A stretch of DNA of 64,000 nucleotides from Bolinopsis microptera. Its lineage: Eukaryota; Ctenophora; Tentaculata; Lobata; Bolinopsidae. The notes beneath the pieces are model-generated. The model did no database searches and had not been told where the DNA came from. It saw only the letters and a list, made by a program, of their open reading frames with translations. Location: positions 5,124,460 to 5,188,459 of the forward strand of contig NC_087083.1 in the NCBI RefSeq assembly GCF_026151205.1, read 5' to 3'. Position 1 is the first letter of the stretch. The number at the start of each line of letters is the position of its first letter. Below, piece after piece: positions 11,438-23,455 of the stretch. The position numbers and the translations under genes are program-made.

Positions 11438-12887
11438 CACTGGGAGACTTTGGGGCCGAAAACTGATCCGGCCCCCAAAGAGGAGTCAGATCACGTCACC
11501 AATTAGTGACGTATAATTAGTGATGTGATCCATCTGTAGAATTTAATTGGCCCAGAAATAGGCTAGATACTGGGTAGAGTTCACATGTCAATTCTGTACA
11601 ACATAGCTGTTCATTAAGAAGTAAACATGATCTGACTGCTCGACTCGTAGATCACATAAGGGACGGGAACTCTTGCTAAAGGGGGGTTCTCGTATCAAGG
11701 GATGTGAGACGTACGTGTCAAAGGCTTGCAAGGGGAGTGAGCCGATCTAGTGTTCTAGGTATAAATATTGGGTGATAGAAGGTAGTAGTATCGCATTTAA
11801 TTCTATCAACAGTCATGCCTACCTTCTCCAAGTTCCTCAACGGTTTCAGAGGATGTAAACAGGTGCTTGATTCTGACGGATATATCTACAGCCGCAAGAA
11901 AAATGATGACACCGTCCTCTCCTCTGCTTGGCGTTGCCAGAAGAACAAATCCCTTAAATGTCCTGCCAAGTGCTATCTCGCTCTCACAGACAACAATCTT
12001 TCCCTTGGAAGTAAACCACACAACCACGATTCAGATCTGGCTACCCCACAGAGACTCGAACTCCTTACAACGCTCAAGAGGAAGGCTGCAGAACAACCCC
12101 TGTCGGCGACTCAGAACCTGATATCAGAAGTCCTTGCTGATGCTTCAACAGAAGTAAACCAGACGCTACCTAATATGGAATCCCTTGGAAAAGTCGTCCA
12201 ACGAGCCAGAGCTTCTGCCTCCGGATCTGCCCAACATACCGAGTCGAAGACTTCTCTTGAATTCGTTCTTCCTCCCAGCTGCACATCTACGAGAAGAGAC
12301 GAACCATTTATCCTCTTTGATGGGAAGACTGACCGAGATGTGAGAATCATAGCCTTCGCCACCAACAGGAACCTTCACACCCTCGCAGAATACAACAATT
12401 GGATTGCTGACGGGACAACCTATCAAGGAGCAACAGGTTGTTACAGATTACCATCTGGATCGGCTTGCTGTTGGAAAGACTCCTTCCAAAAAGAAGAGGA
12501 TTTCCAGCAGTATTCTGTACGACCTTTGTTCCTTCTACACGACATACCCAACAAAGATTGAGTACTTGTTCGCTGTTGCGAAATACTTTGGTAATAATAT
12601 TGAGTAATTTGTTGTATTCTGAAGTATTATATTATTAATCGATTTAACATTTTATAACCAGCCAATACATTGTCTCAATTTAAAACATGTTCACTTCTTA
12701 ATTTGTAGCTTCTGTGTGCAGAGTTGTCATATGAACTTTACCCCAGATCTAGCCCATTTCTAGGTCAATTATATTCAATCCATGGATCACATCACTAATT
12801 ATACGCCACAAGCTTCAAGCTTGCATGTTAATTACTTGATGACGTATATGGTGGATCATATCACTTCGGCCCCAAAGTCTGGCAGCC
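11438..12887 (+). mobile_element. FLYWCH-MULE derivative, 1450 bp, 8-bp TSD
   Basis: The 8-bp direct repeat GTACCGTC flanks the element at 11430-11437 and 12888-12895, and the uninterrupted sequence exists in the right arm of the palindrome at 14556-14563. The termini share AGACTTTGGGGCCG in inverted orientation, and subterminal TAATTAGTGATGTGATCCAT is also inverted. A TATA box (TATAAATA, about 11760) lies some 50 bases before ATG 11815. An 8-bp duplication and a FLYWCH-containing transposase remnant point to Mutator-like elements. Confidence 0.9.
11815..12605 (+). pseudogene. MULE transposase lacking the catalytic core
   Basis: The frame from 11815 encodes a FLYWCH zinc finger (GYIYSRKK at 22-29, WRC at 39-41, CPAKC at 49-53, HNH at 69-71), then a linker and the opening of the MULE catalytic domain, ending at NNWIADGT around residue 194-201, which holds the usual first catalytic Asp. 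The remaining catalytic domain is absent. Directly downstream, in another frame (about 12428-12605), is the typical C-terminal segment EQQVVTDYHLDRL followed by KIEYLFAVAKYF. A deletion therefore fused the DNA-binding N-terminus to the extreme C-terminus out of frame. The first frame stays open to 12561 and would make a 248-residue protein with an intact zinc finger. Confidence 0.85.
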
Positions 12888-15129
12888 GTACCGTCAATCT
12901 TGCCAATCTATACCGGGTATACCTCTTATTTACCTCTATAATTAGACCCAGTTGTGCAAGAAATGCGATTTCTCACAGGGGTTTCTTTTAACTGTGCACT
13001 TTTTGTCACTCTCGCAACTCGCAAGAGGCCCGGTATTATAGGGGGGTATAGGAAGCAAGTGTAAATATACCTTCCATCATCCACTGTGCCCCCACTGTGG
13101 CTTTTTTGTATTGTGAATGCGCATGCCGCTTCGTTTGCTATGCCAGATACCTCGAATAACCCCCATATGTCATTGCCAGGGTCGGGATAGAGCTGGAGAT
13201 AGCATTGAAAAGTTGCTAGAGAATAGCTAGATTTAGAGTAAACTGGTGGTAGCTGGGTGGTGCTAGCATGGATGTAGCAGAACGTAGCTACACGGGGTTT
13301 CATTGGAGTTGGTTATTTTAATGGCTAAAGAGTGCCGGAACTAAAGTTACTTAAGATTGCAGTTGAGGGCAGGGTAAACCACGGTGTAGTCAGGGACACA
13401 GAGCTACAGTGCAGGAGTACTGCAAGTGCAAAAGAACAGTGCAAAGTGATACAGTAATGCAACAGTAAAACGCCGAAGAAGGAGATAAGATTGTGGCTGC
13501 AGAGGAGGGAGAGGAGCCTGGAACCTGATTTTGTTTGGGTTGAAAGAAGAGTAGGAAGAAGAGTTTCCTGCCTTGGTAACTGCATTTTGGAAGAGGTGGG
13601 GTGAGAACTTATTTTCAAGCGACAAGGGTGGGCTGGGAAGCAAACCAGGTACAGCTATCCGACCTATTAAGATCACCGGTCCTGAGCTTAACAGCCTTTC
13701 ATCAGAATCTGATGAAAACAGAGTGACTGACCCACCCTTTTTAGATTGATTGATCAAAGTGAGTCTCTTTAGCCCTCTTCTTCTTTAGAGCTTTAGGTTA
13801 GTGATCAAACTCTTCGCTACTCGCTCTTCACTGGATCTATCAGGACAGATTCACATCTTTTTAGTCTCAACCAGCCTTAGTTTTCCTGTTTTCATCATGT
13901 AGTAACGTTCTGCTACCTCATTTTAGCACCACCCAGCTTCCATCAGTTTCTCTCTAAGTCTAGCTTCGTCGGCGTTTTACTGTTGCAGACTGGTATCACT
14001 GCACTGTTCTATTGCACTTGCTGTACTCCTGCACTGTAGCTCTGTGTCCCTGACTACACGTGGTTTACACTGCCCCTCAACTGCAATCTTAAGTAACTTA
14101 GTTCCGCACTCTTTAGCCATTAAAATAACCAACTCCAATGAAACCCCGTGTAGCTACGTTCTGCTACATCCATGCTAGCACCACCAGCTACCACCAGGTT
14201 TACTCTAAATCTAGCTATTTCTAGCAACTTTTCAATGCTATCTCCAGCTCTATCCCGACCCTGGCAATGACATATGGGGGTTTTCGAGGTATCAGGCCTA
14301 GCAAACGAAGCGGCATGCGCATTCACAATACAAAAAAGCCACAGTGGGGGCACAGTGGATGATGGAAGGTATATTTACACTTGCTCCTATACCCCCCTAT
14401 AATACCGGGCCTCTTGCGAGTTGCGAGAGTGACAAAAAGTGCACAGTTAAAAGAAACCCCTGTGAGAAATCGCATTTCTTGCACAACTGGGTCTAATTAT
14501 AGAGGTAAATAAGAGGTCCGGTACATCCAGATACCCGGTATAGATTGGCAAGATTGACGGTACAGAGGGTTTTGATCATTGAAATCAATAAAATGATAGG
14601 TACAGCAGGTAAAATCGGTTCGATCTTAAATGGTCCTTTTGTGCTGTTTCTTTATGTGGAATTTGTGGAATAAAAGCTGTATTGGAAATTAGTTATGAAA
14701 CTCTAATATTGTGTGGTTAACCTTTTCAGGTTCGGCCTTTCCGCTAAGCTATTCCTAATTACTAAAAATATGTCGAGATTTACTGAACTCCAACTTCAAA
14801 TATTGATGATTTTAGTATTCCCCTATCTCAAAATCTTCGAAGTTTTTCTGCAAAGCATTTTTTATCCACGTTTCATGCAATTCGATCACTTTTGGCGGAA
14901 AAAAATATTTTAAATTTTCAAACTTTTTTCCAAGTCTCGAAAAAAATTTTTAATGTGAAAAATTTTTGAAGTTTTTCTAAAAACTACATTTCTCCGCGTT
15001 TCAAACGATTTCAATCATTTTGAGCCAATAAAAAATTTTCACTTTTTTTGGTGATTAACTATTGGTAATTATCCAATTAGCTGATTGTCCAATGTAAAAA
15101 ATTTTTAAACACAAAAGTTTTACTTCCTT

Positions 15130-15650
15130 GAAAAAACTTTCGGGGGGGTTTTAATTGCGCCTTGTACGACGTTCACCCTAAAGTTTTTTTGCAAACCGAC
15201 AGGGGGTTTCCAAAGGGGGAAAAAGGGGAAAAAGTGGTGTTTCTTTTGAGCCCAAAATTTGGGAAAAACAAGTCTAATTATGTTCGGGGGGGGCCCTTAA
15301 TTACCATTTTCCGTTGAGAAACCCTTTTGTGAACTTTCAAACCCAAAAGGGAAACCCAAAATCGACCACTTTTCCCCCTTTCTTTTACTTTTGCATTTTT
15401 TACAAAACTCACAGATATACTGGGGGGGGCGCGCAGCAAAAACTTGAGGGGAATTGTTTTAGCGGCTTACAAAAAACCCGAAAAATTGTTTTTGTGACCG
15501 GCCGAAAGGGCCCAAAAAAAAGAAAGAACTGGTCTTCCGGAGCAGTCACGGGGGTTAAGAACCCCTTTCCTTTTCCGGGAAACCTTTTCCCCCATTCGGA
15601 ATTTTTTGAATTTTACTTTTCCCGACGTTACTCATCTAGGTCACATCACT
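15130..15650. other. low-quality sequence in right palindrome arm
   Basis: Compared with its mirror at 10640-10870, this stretch has inflated homopolymers (TTTCGGGGGGGTTTT, CGGGGGGGGCCC, many AAAA and CCCC) and lost bases, while the order of matching words is kept. The remaining part to 15650 has the same texture. It should not be used for fine analysis. Confidence 0.8.
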
Positions 15651-15694
15651 TACTTATATTTTACATCAAAAGATCTATTAAATCGTGTACTCAC

Positions 15695-17297
15695 AGTAGC
15701 GATATCAGTAAGGTCCACAGGTACACGTGTGGGGCAGTAGCAGACATGGATTTCAACTGTTCTATCGTATCAGTCAGAGTTGCACTGAACAGGAGGGTTT
15801 GTCTCTTTTGGGGAAGAGAGCCGAATATGGTGCCCAGATCTGATTCAAAACATGGGTTCCAGTAACCGATCAGCTTCGTCGAGAACCTGTTTGATTAAAT
15901 AATTTCGTTTTAATTAATTAATTTCGTCAGATAAAATAAACGCTTAAAAAATATATTCTGGATAAAATCAGATAATTCTGGGAAAATGTATACATTAAGA
16001 CAAATTTGTTCACGACACAAAAACTGAAGAGAAAAGCGGTAAGAAAAAACTAATTCTCTAGAAAACTGACCAAAAACTTGACTTTGCCCAACTTGAGACC
16101 ATCTCCCGAGTTGAGTGATCCGCAAGTCTGCCTGGTGTTGCTATGACGATGTGAGGTGATCTGGACAGTTCCATACTCTGTGTTAACATGTCCATTCCTG
16201 TAGAAGAAGATACAATAGTATATAGACACGTATAGTAGACATATACGTATTTCCGGAATGAACATTTTTATTTCCTTTTCATTTCACATTTTCAGATTTG
16301 AGCGCCCCAAATTTCACTGCTTTGACTGAATTTTTCTGAGTGATCATCTAGCAACAAGCATGGTCACTGAGGATGACACAAGACACGATTGAGGTACTGG
16401 AAAGTTCTATTCCCAAAAAAGCTTTTATTTGATAAACGGAAAATCTTGATAATGATATCAACAGTAGTATCAAAAGTCAGCTCGTCGATAATTTCCTCTA
16501 CTCTGATATTCTTATATTTTAAAAAAACTTTAAAAAAACAAACCTCCGATGACAGTGGAAACACGTATGTTGATGTGTGCTCCAATCGCCACAAAACTGG
16601 TCCTTTATCTGAAACGCTAACTCCCTGAAATACACGTGATAAGAAGCAGACTATTTACAGAAACTTTCAGTCTGCAGCAGTGGCGTTCGGAGGGGGGGGG
16701 GGGGGGGGGGGGGTGGGGGGGGGTAGGTGGAGGGGGGTGAGGAGGTTGGGGGGGGGTCGTGGTGGGGGGGGTTTTATAAAGCCACATTCCACCACATTCC
16801 ACCACACTCGTAACTATGGTTACCATGCAAATTACCTTGTAGGAGTAAGAACTAGGCACATCTCCCAAATGGATCCATCAATACTCAATATATCAAGAAT
16901 GGGAAGGGCAAACGCAGCTGTTTTCCCTGATCCTGTCTTAGCACAGCCAATACAGTCTTTACCTGTGAGCAATGAGGTAAACAAGGGAAAATAAATTTAA
17001 AAGTTGGAATTTTGAAGAGAGCTGTCGAGAAAAATCGATGCAGCTAAATACTCTTCGTCATAACATTGTAGCTTTAGTGCTACAAATATGTCTTAAATTA
17101 AACTATAACCGATTAAGTTTATTAAAAAATGTAAAGGAAAAAAAAAGAAGAAAACAGAATTGAAACAAACCAGCTAAGAAGCAGGAACACAGTTAATTTG
17201 AACAGGAGTGGGTTGCTTCATTCCCAGACCTTTGCACTGTTGAACCAACCATTTCTTTATATCCTAGACTCTCGAACTTTACTCTGGTTTCAGACAT
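15695..17297 (-). pseudogene. DDX49: DDX49/Dbp8-like DEAD-box helicase, five exons, frameshifted
   Basis: Nucleolar RNA helicase of the Dbp8/DDX49 group, known for ribosome assembly. Exons on minus: 17297-17171 (start, WLVQQCKGLGMKQPTPVQ), 16962-16836 ([18 protein letters not shown] with Walker A, then LVLTPTR), 16624-16544 (ELAFQIKDQF), 16197-16071 (GGMDM...[11 protein letters not shown]) and 15886-15695 (VLDEADRLLE, QKRQTLLFSATLTDT). Splice sites are canonical and phases fit across all four introns: AC-A-AG|G gives Arg of PTREL, and TTG|GTT joins FL-VLDEAD. One-base shifts occur near 17255, 17180, 16592, 16116, 15847 and 15725; exon 2 is clean. The second helicase domain (motifs IV-VI) is missing, and the sequence beyond is the palindrome. 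With introns kept and motifs conserved, it is either a decaying truncated duplicate or a true gene in badly called sequence next to the palindrome. The family's usual length is about 480 residues; about half is here. Confidence 0.85.
16678..16776. repeat. G-rich tract beside a CAGTGGCG end
   Basis: CAGCAGTGGCGTTCGGA leads into about 85 mostly-G bases. It lies inside a DDX49 intron. CAGTGGCG plus G tract resembles an hAT terminus such as that at 4621, but no partner end was found. Confidence 0.5.
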
Positions 17298-17299
17298 GA

Positions 17300-20200
17300 A
17301 ACCCACTACCTCACCACACTGACATTCTATGTGATATAATAAATGTTAATTAGTTTATTATATTTATTCAATGTATGTATTTATTGTATATTTCTAAATT
17401 TATTATTACTAAACATTTTTAGGCCGAGTACTGCCTCCGGGTGGATCTCCTCAATCAATCATAAAATTAAAATTTCGCTTGTAAGTTTAATTCATTCTAG
17501 CAGGTGAGAAAAAATAGTTACTATGAAGAAGTTTGCTATTCATTTTTGTTTCGCCATCAATTTAGAAGCATCAGAAAATATTGATAAAAAGGCAAACGAA
17601 TTTTTCCAGAGATCAATCATAAGTTGTACAGATAAGCTTTCAGATATGGGGAAAGCATTAGAACTAACTCTATTTATAAATATTTGGGTTGTATACTAAT
17701 CAGTCGCAAATATAATCAATAATTCTGGCCTTAATATCAGTAAAATATAAAACAAGATTAAGAAATTTGAAATACAGCATAGTTTTTCACAACAATTTTC
17801 ATATGTTTTGTTAGTCATAAGAAAACTTGAAGCTAATCTTAGAGGAATGGAAGTTATGTACGTATACGTTAAAAGCGAAGTCACAAAAAATTAAAGCCTT
17901 AATTTTAAAGAAAAGTAAATCAAGTGGCCAAAGAACAAATAGCGATAAATTTTAATTCTAAATATAGCAATTCGAATGTATCCAAGGAGAGGCAGTAGTT
18001 AAAAAAATAGCAGCAGCAGCAGCAAGGAGCATGTCTACATCTTGCTTTCAATTCCTTTCTTTACTTTGCATTTCAATTTTCAGTTAATCTATAACCACAA
18101 CCAAGTCTCTCAAAAATATCATGTAACACTACAACGTAAATGTAATGACAAAAACTGTCATAATTTCTTGTACTTGGTAGAGTAATCTTTAGGACTGATT
18201 ACCAGACCACGCCCTTTTCTGGCACCTCTGGGAAACCGCTCGATGAATCAATCATTTCCTGCTTGTTTTCAATAGGCCAGTTTATCTTGTTGTTGTTTCC
18301 TGCGGGTGGAAATGGTTCAGACGGATATAATAATCAGATATTTTTAAAGTTTTAAAGTTTTTCCAATCTTGATTCACTCACTATAAGAGTGCAATTGTTT
18401 ATTTCTCCTCTAATAGCTGACAAACCCTGCCCCCAAATCAATCATAATGTGCTTGTTTCTGTAGAAAAACATAACATGCAGGGATCATACAGCTCGTACA
18501 TTTTGTTTGAAATCAGGAACCTGAAATACCAGCTATTGATTAAATACTAATTATCTCAACTGTTGTATTGGTTTCATTGGTACATGATCAAAAATTATAA
18601 CCACTTCAATATTCACAGATTTAAAAGTTAGATTTGTAAGAATTTATTACAGAAATTATGAGACATCCCACTCAGTGATATCTACCAAGTAGATTTGTGC
18701 AAAAATTTCTGATCTTGTCTGCAATAAACCCTACGTGTTTCGTCCCTCTTCTGCATGTTGGATCCAACGTGACCGTACTGGAAGTTGCCAAATAATCCCT
18801 TTATATAGATTTTTTCATCAACGGAGCTGTTTCCATTTAAAAAATAAAACAATTGCAATTAAACTGTTATCTTTTATGAGAAAAGACAATTTTTTTGAGA
18901 AAAAACAAGAACTTTTAAAAAACTTATTGGGGTACTAATAGCATTTAATTTTCATCTTAGTAATGGGACAAGCACAAGTAATGGTGGGTTACTCCAACTA
19001 TAACCTAAAAACAATGACTCGTCTTCCTCTGACAGGATTGCTTTGGGCAACTTGCCAGCCGTTGTGTAAATGTGGAAGATGTACGACATGAGAAATCTAA
19101 AGCTGCAATTTAGAAATTATATTTAAAACTGTCTACAACATATGATGATGTACCCGGACAATATCGGGCCAAAACCACTATCCACAGCTAGTAGAGACAC
19201 AAATTTTTTTAGAGACACAATTTGAATTTTGATCTTTATTACAGATTATAAAAATCATATATAAACTATAAAAAGCCGCGTTCGGGTGATTGCCTCAACT
19301 TGGCTTGGTAAAATTCAGTTTACAGAAGCGAAGGCGGCAGCTCAAAAGCCCCATGAACCTCGGAAAGTCAAGGACGAGTGCCAATGTGGTTTTTCGAACC
19401 CTTTTTGCCCTTTTTCTGTGGCCAGATGAGCCCCCGCCCTGCGCTTAACGGGACATGAGGGTTTTTTTTTTAAATACTTATTTTAAAATTTAAGCATAAT
19501 TCATTTTTGGGTTTTACTGAGACTTGCTTGTCTAAAATTCAAAGTCAAAAAAAAATTTGCAGTTAGAAAAAAAAAACACCCAAAATTTCTCTTTAGGTTG
19601 CTTAAGGCCCCAAAGTGGTCAGATCGTCTAAATAATGCCTCCTATTTCCGGATTTACAGACCTCGAAAATTTCGACCAAATCGTAGAACGTGTTGCGGCG
19701 TCGTATGTAGTGTTTACAATGAAAAAAAGTGCACTTATAAATCTGAATCGGTTGCGGCGCGTGACGTATATTGCTCAAAAGCGCATTACTGCGCCAGAAA
19801 CCGGTGGTACCGTAAACACTTAGAAATAGAATAAATCACAAGAGACACAATAAAAGTAACATCACTATCAAAGTAATGTTAAAAATGATACAATAGCCAC
19901 TGCTTTACCAGATTAATCCCATAAACACTATATTTCCTACAGAAGCCAACCGATCAGTAAATCGAACATAGCAATAGAATTTTACGTTTCTACTTTGAAA
20001 GATTTCTTTTTCTGATCTCTTATATGAATGATGCTTGTCTTTGTTAAAGTGTTAACATCTCTATCCGCATCTATTTGTTGGCGGCAAGGATTAGATACGA
20101 TTCCGCTGTCCGAAACAAACTCGTCTTACGACAGTGTCTTTCTGATAAACTGATGTGATCATATTAAACATTGCTGGAGTTTGCAGCGTTTCTCAGATAA

Positions 20201-22830
20201 ATTAGACGACACATAGTCATTGATACTTAAGCGTTCGTCAACACGAGGTACATTCAGGTAAAACATCTCCCTGCTCTCCAGTTTTTAAAAGGTCCGTACA
20301 GCGTCAATACCTGCAACTCATTAAATGCAGCAATTGTGTTGTCGTGCGTGGACACGTGTCTTTCCATTTTAAACCCGTGCCTAGAGAAGGTTTAAACTTA
20401 ACATACAGCTTCGTATTTACCCATCAAATTGTTTCACATTCACCCACAGAGTTTTGCTGTACCTCAAACGCATGTTTGTGATATCTACCTAGCTTGCTAT
20501 AGTAGATATTTTCCGAGACTCTCAGGGTTAAGAACAGGTCACTTTGTTCATTTTGCGAATCAGGAATTAAAGATCGATGTGCACAGATCCCTGACGATTT
20601 TTCGTAGATGTCCACAGATATATGTTGCGAAAATCGACGAAGAACCTTTTATCTTATCCTGAATCAAACTATCCTTTTTCGTTTTCTAACGTCTAGGAAA
20701 TCGAATTGTTTTTAAAGAAGAATAACCTCTCATACTCCTTAAATTAAATCGAATAATATGTATAATAATTATATTTGCGAGCAAAATTTTTCACACAAAC
20801 CTTTCAACCTGGCATATGAACCACAATCTCAGTCGCATTTTCAACAAGACAACATCAGTCCACTTGATTAGGGTACTAAATGAAGATAGTCTCCACATTT
20901 TCTTAGTTTCTAATCGATAAGCCTAATGATATGCAGTTGTATCTGGCAATAAACTCACCTGTAAAACACCATGATCGATTTAGTAAACATACAGATTTAG
21001 AGTTTGGAGGGTTAGTGGAAATCTTGAGCAAAATCCATCAAACATACAGAACCGTAGACGTGGTACAGGTAGTATGTTTGATTATTTTAGACCCGCTCAT
21101 TGAATCTCCTAGATATTTTATTTTTTATGTTATAATTCATATGTCACTTTCGCTAATCACTACACAAATGTCGGGTAAGTGGGGTGGCTTTTTCGAGGGT
21201 CTCTTATGATTGCCGCGCCTTTGTACCAACAACCCAGTTCCAAGAAACTTGTGCCGATGCTTTACAGTTTATTTCTTTTTATAATAGCAAATATGTATTA
21301 TCTAGGAATAATTACAGTTTCGATGGTTTAATATATATTTGCCAGATTTTCAATCCCAAAGAACTTAAATTGCAATATTTACTGGTAGAACCCGGCAATA
21401 CACTCAGGGAAGCATAATTTGGTTTTTTTGGATGAATGGGTTTTTATGATAGTTTTAGTAAACCCTGGAATTGTAACCCAGGCCGACTCCCCTAGGTGTT
21501 AGATTGGATGGTAATAAATTGAATGTTTACTTTCAGAATGTTCAATGTCTCATCCCTTTTGGTGAACTGAACAATGCCCAACCAATATTGATACAACTAA
21601 ATGTCTTGAAGTGTCACTTATCTTAATGAGGCTAAGATAGATTGCAATACTTAACGGAAACCTGGTTTTAAGAGTTCTATTGGCTTGATAGTGCATTTCT
21701 GCAACCCTGACGATATAAGATATTTCGCTCTGATAGATCGAAGAAAAACTCATCCACCATATCCTAGCTAATCCAACCCGGATTAGGGAGAATTGGTGGA
21801 GGGGTCTATGATTGCATGAGAGCAGACCTTGATCTAACTTCAAAGGAAGTTCATCTCAAAGTATGGTGCAGAAATACATGCTGTGGAATTTTAAGACACC
21901 ACTGGATTAAGTTTGGTTGTATGCACATGTATCGTGTTGGTACACTGGGCTCCGCAAATCATGAAAAAATTGTTGATTCCATTTGAAAACTCTTCTCATA
22001 AAGAAGAGAGGACTGAGTAAAGTCTTCATACTAGAGATTTTTAACCTACGCGGAAGTTTCCTGGTCACCCTGGCCAGCTCCTGTCCTATTGAGCAATCCT
22101 TTTGTTGAATCTTTTTGTATCTGTGTAAATAAAATTCCGTCGCATTATCTTTTAGCTTATTTCAATGACTGTGCCTTCACTGCTTTATTTTGTTTCTAAA
22201 AAGTAATATCAAGTAAAATAAATAAATAAATTCTGGCATCTTGGGACAAATTATCACCACACCAATGACGAATTGAACATGTCAAGCAATACAGTTTAAA
22301 TTTGCATTAAAATACATGTATGTGCTAACATGAAAGTCTAACAGTCTTAATACAGACTAAGTTTGAACATGATTTTACCGAATTTCAGAAATTTCCTCAC
22401 TGCTTACTGTCACAAAAAATGATGAAAAATACCCTTATTTTCTGTGACGTCCGAAATTTGACGGTTTTTGTTTAATTTCGCCATATTTTCGGACCGCCAA
22501 AATTTCGGTCGTCGCAAATTAGGCCACCATAAATATGTCTTGTAAGGAAGACTGTGGAATGGCACCGTCACAAAGTTGTCTATTAATTGCATTTACAGGC
22601 GCGCGCGGTGCATTTTGAGTAGAGAAAGGGGCAAAATCCTTTGATTTGTATATGTACGTAAACGCTTCATTAATTAAATGGCGTGGCGCGCATTGTAGTG
22701 TCGATAACAATATGAATATGAAGAGTACGATTTATTGATTATTCCACATTTAATTCCTTTTTGGACAACACATGACCTATAGCCTGACACGTTCTCTAGA
22801 TAGCGCTGACAGACAATTCGAAACCCTTAC
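17300..22830. other. 5.5 kb without a supported gene
   Basis: AT-rich DNA. A segment at 17424-17484 bounded by TTTTTAG and GTAAGT could be a short exon (GRVLPPGGSSQS) but is too short to assign. A CAG-rich run lies at about 18009-18024. Several open frames of 60-95 codons near 18.7, 19.6, 20.4, 20.9 and 21.2 kb show no motif or splice support. A CG-containing repeat-like stretch lies at 22440-22700. Confidence 0.4.
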
Positions 22831-22839
22831 CTTATACTC

Positions 22840-23160
22840 AGCTCCTGTCCTCTGACTTCAACCCTTACCCTTACCCAATCCCAGCATCCGACTCCAGCAT
22901 CTGCTAAATCCCTAACCCTAACGAAAAATGTGCCTATTTTCTTACATAGTCATGACTCATGTTGTTACGTGATCTAATCTGTAGTCAATTTTTCGCCGAT
23001 AACACGTCAAAGAAGCATTTTAACCCTATGTCCATGTCATTTGTGATGTGATTCGGAATCAGCTTTCAAAAATACATCGATAATTGTTGTTGGTTCTAAC
23101 TGTACGGGCCACGGGGGCCTTTCAGACAAATTTTGAAGTTCCAGTGTAAAGCTATTTTAA
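22840..23160 (-). repeat. telomere-motif repeat family, copy 1
   Basis: CCCTTACCCTTACCCAATCCC and CCCTAACCCTAACG are followed by TTTTTCGCCGATAACACGTC, AGCATTTTAACCCTATGTC, GATTCGGAATCAG and AAAATACATCGAT. The same order of words occurs at 50055-50335, and reverse-complemented at 37500-37810; a fourth copy lies around 30885-33130. This is the most diverged of the four. Confidence 0.75.
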
Positions 23161-23293
23161 GCTGTTAGCACGCTCGTTTTTCCCTCCTGTTTAATGTTTT
23201 TAGTCCTAACTGCAACTGGTCCTTTTCTCTTATTGTAAGTTGTAACACTTTTTTCACTGTTAACAGTATCTATTTAACGTCTCTATTTTTCAG

Positions 23294-23455
23294 TTTCGAA
23301 GAGTACTATCAATACTATCTCTGATTGCCGACGAGGTAGAATTTCACGCTTTAGAAAAACAATACAAAGTCAACGTTGGAGGCATGAACGTGTTTAACTA
23401 CCTAGCTTTCTGCGACGACATTTACGATATAGCAAAACTTAATAAACTTGATTAG
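23294..23455 (+). CDS. last exon of an EF-hand-like protein, partial
   Basis: After TATTTTTCAG the frame FRRVLSILSLIADEVEF...VFNYLAFCDDI runs 53 codons to TAG at 23453. A helix of the form FxRVLS, an LxxQY segment and NYxxFC match the half EF-hand seen in flagellar and ciliary multi-EF-hand proteins, in which the calcium loop is often degenerate, as here. No upstream exons could be placed in the preceding kilobases, so the gene is either long-introned or a remnant. The family call is tentative; the exon itself is well formed. Confidence 0.5.
   Translation, partial: FRRVLSILSLIADEVEFHALEKQYKVNVGGMNVFNYLAFCDDIYDIAKLNKLD

Larger units (their letters stand above)
10640..15370. repeat. giant inverted repeat, arms about 1.4 kb
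   Basis: The left arm (about 10640-11437 plus 12888-13475) is the reverse complement of the right arm (about 13970-15370). For example ACGGTACAGAGGGTTTTGAT at 14557 mirrors the sequence ending at 11437, and the GTGGGGGCACAGTG region at 14343 mirrors the one at 13088. The central spacer (about 13480-13965) is not self-complementary overall but holds TTTCATCAGAATCTGATGAAA at about 13698. The left arm is split by the MULE at 11438-12887; the right arm is not and shows the empty site. The arms differ by scattered substitutions, so they are not an exact mirror. No transposase is present: this is a foldback-type element or an old inverted duplication. Confidence 0.9.

Noticed and set aside
17424-17484. 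Possible exon GRVLPPGGSSQSIIKL with acceptor and donor, reminiscent of Jupiter/JPT proteins (RVLxPPGG)
   Set aside because: Similarity spans about eight residues only; no adjoining exon could be placed.
19598-19834. Overlapping 62- and 78-codon frames
   Set aside because: No motif, and two frames open over the same bases is typical of chance in this region.
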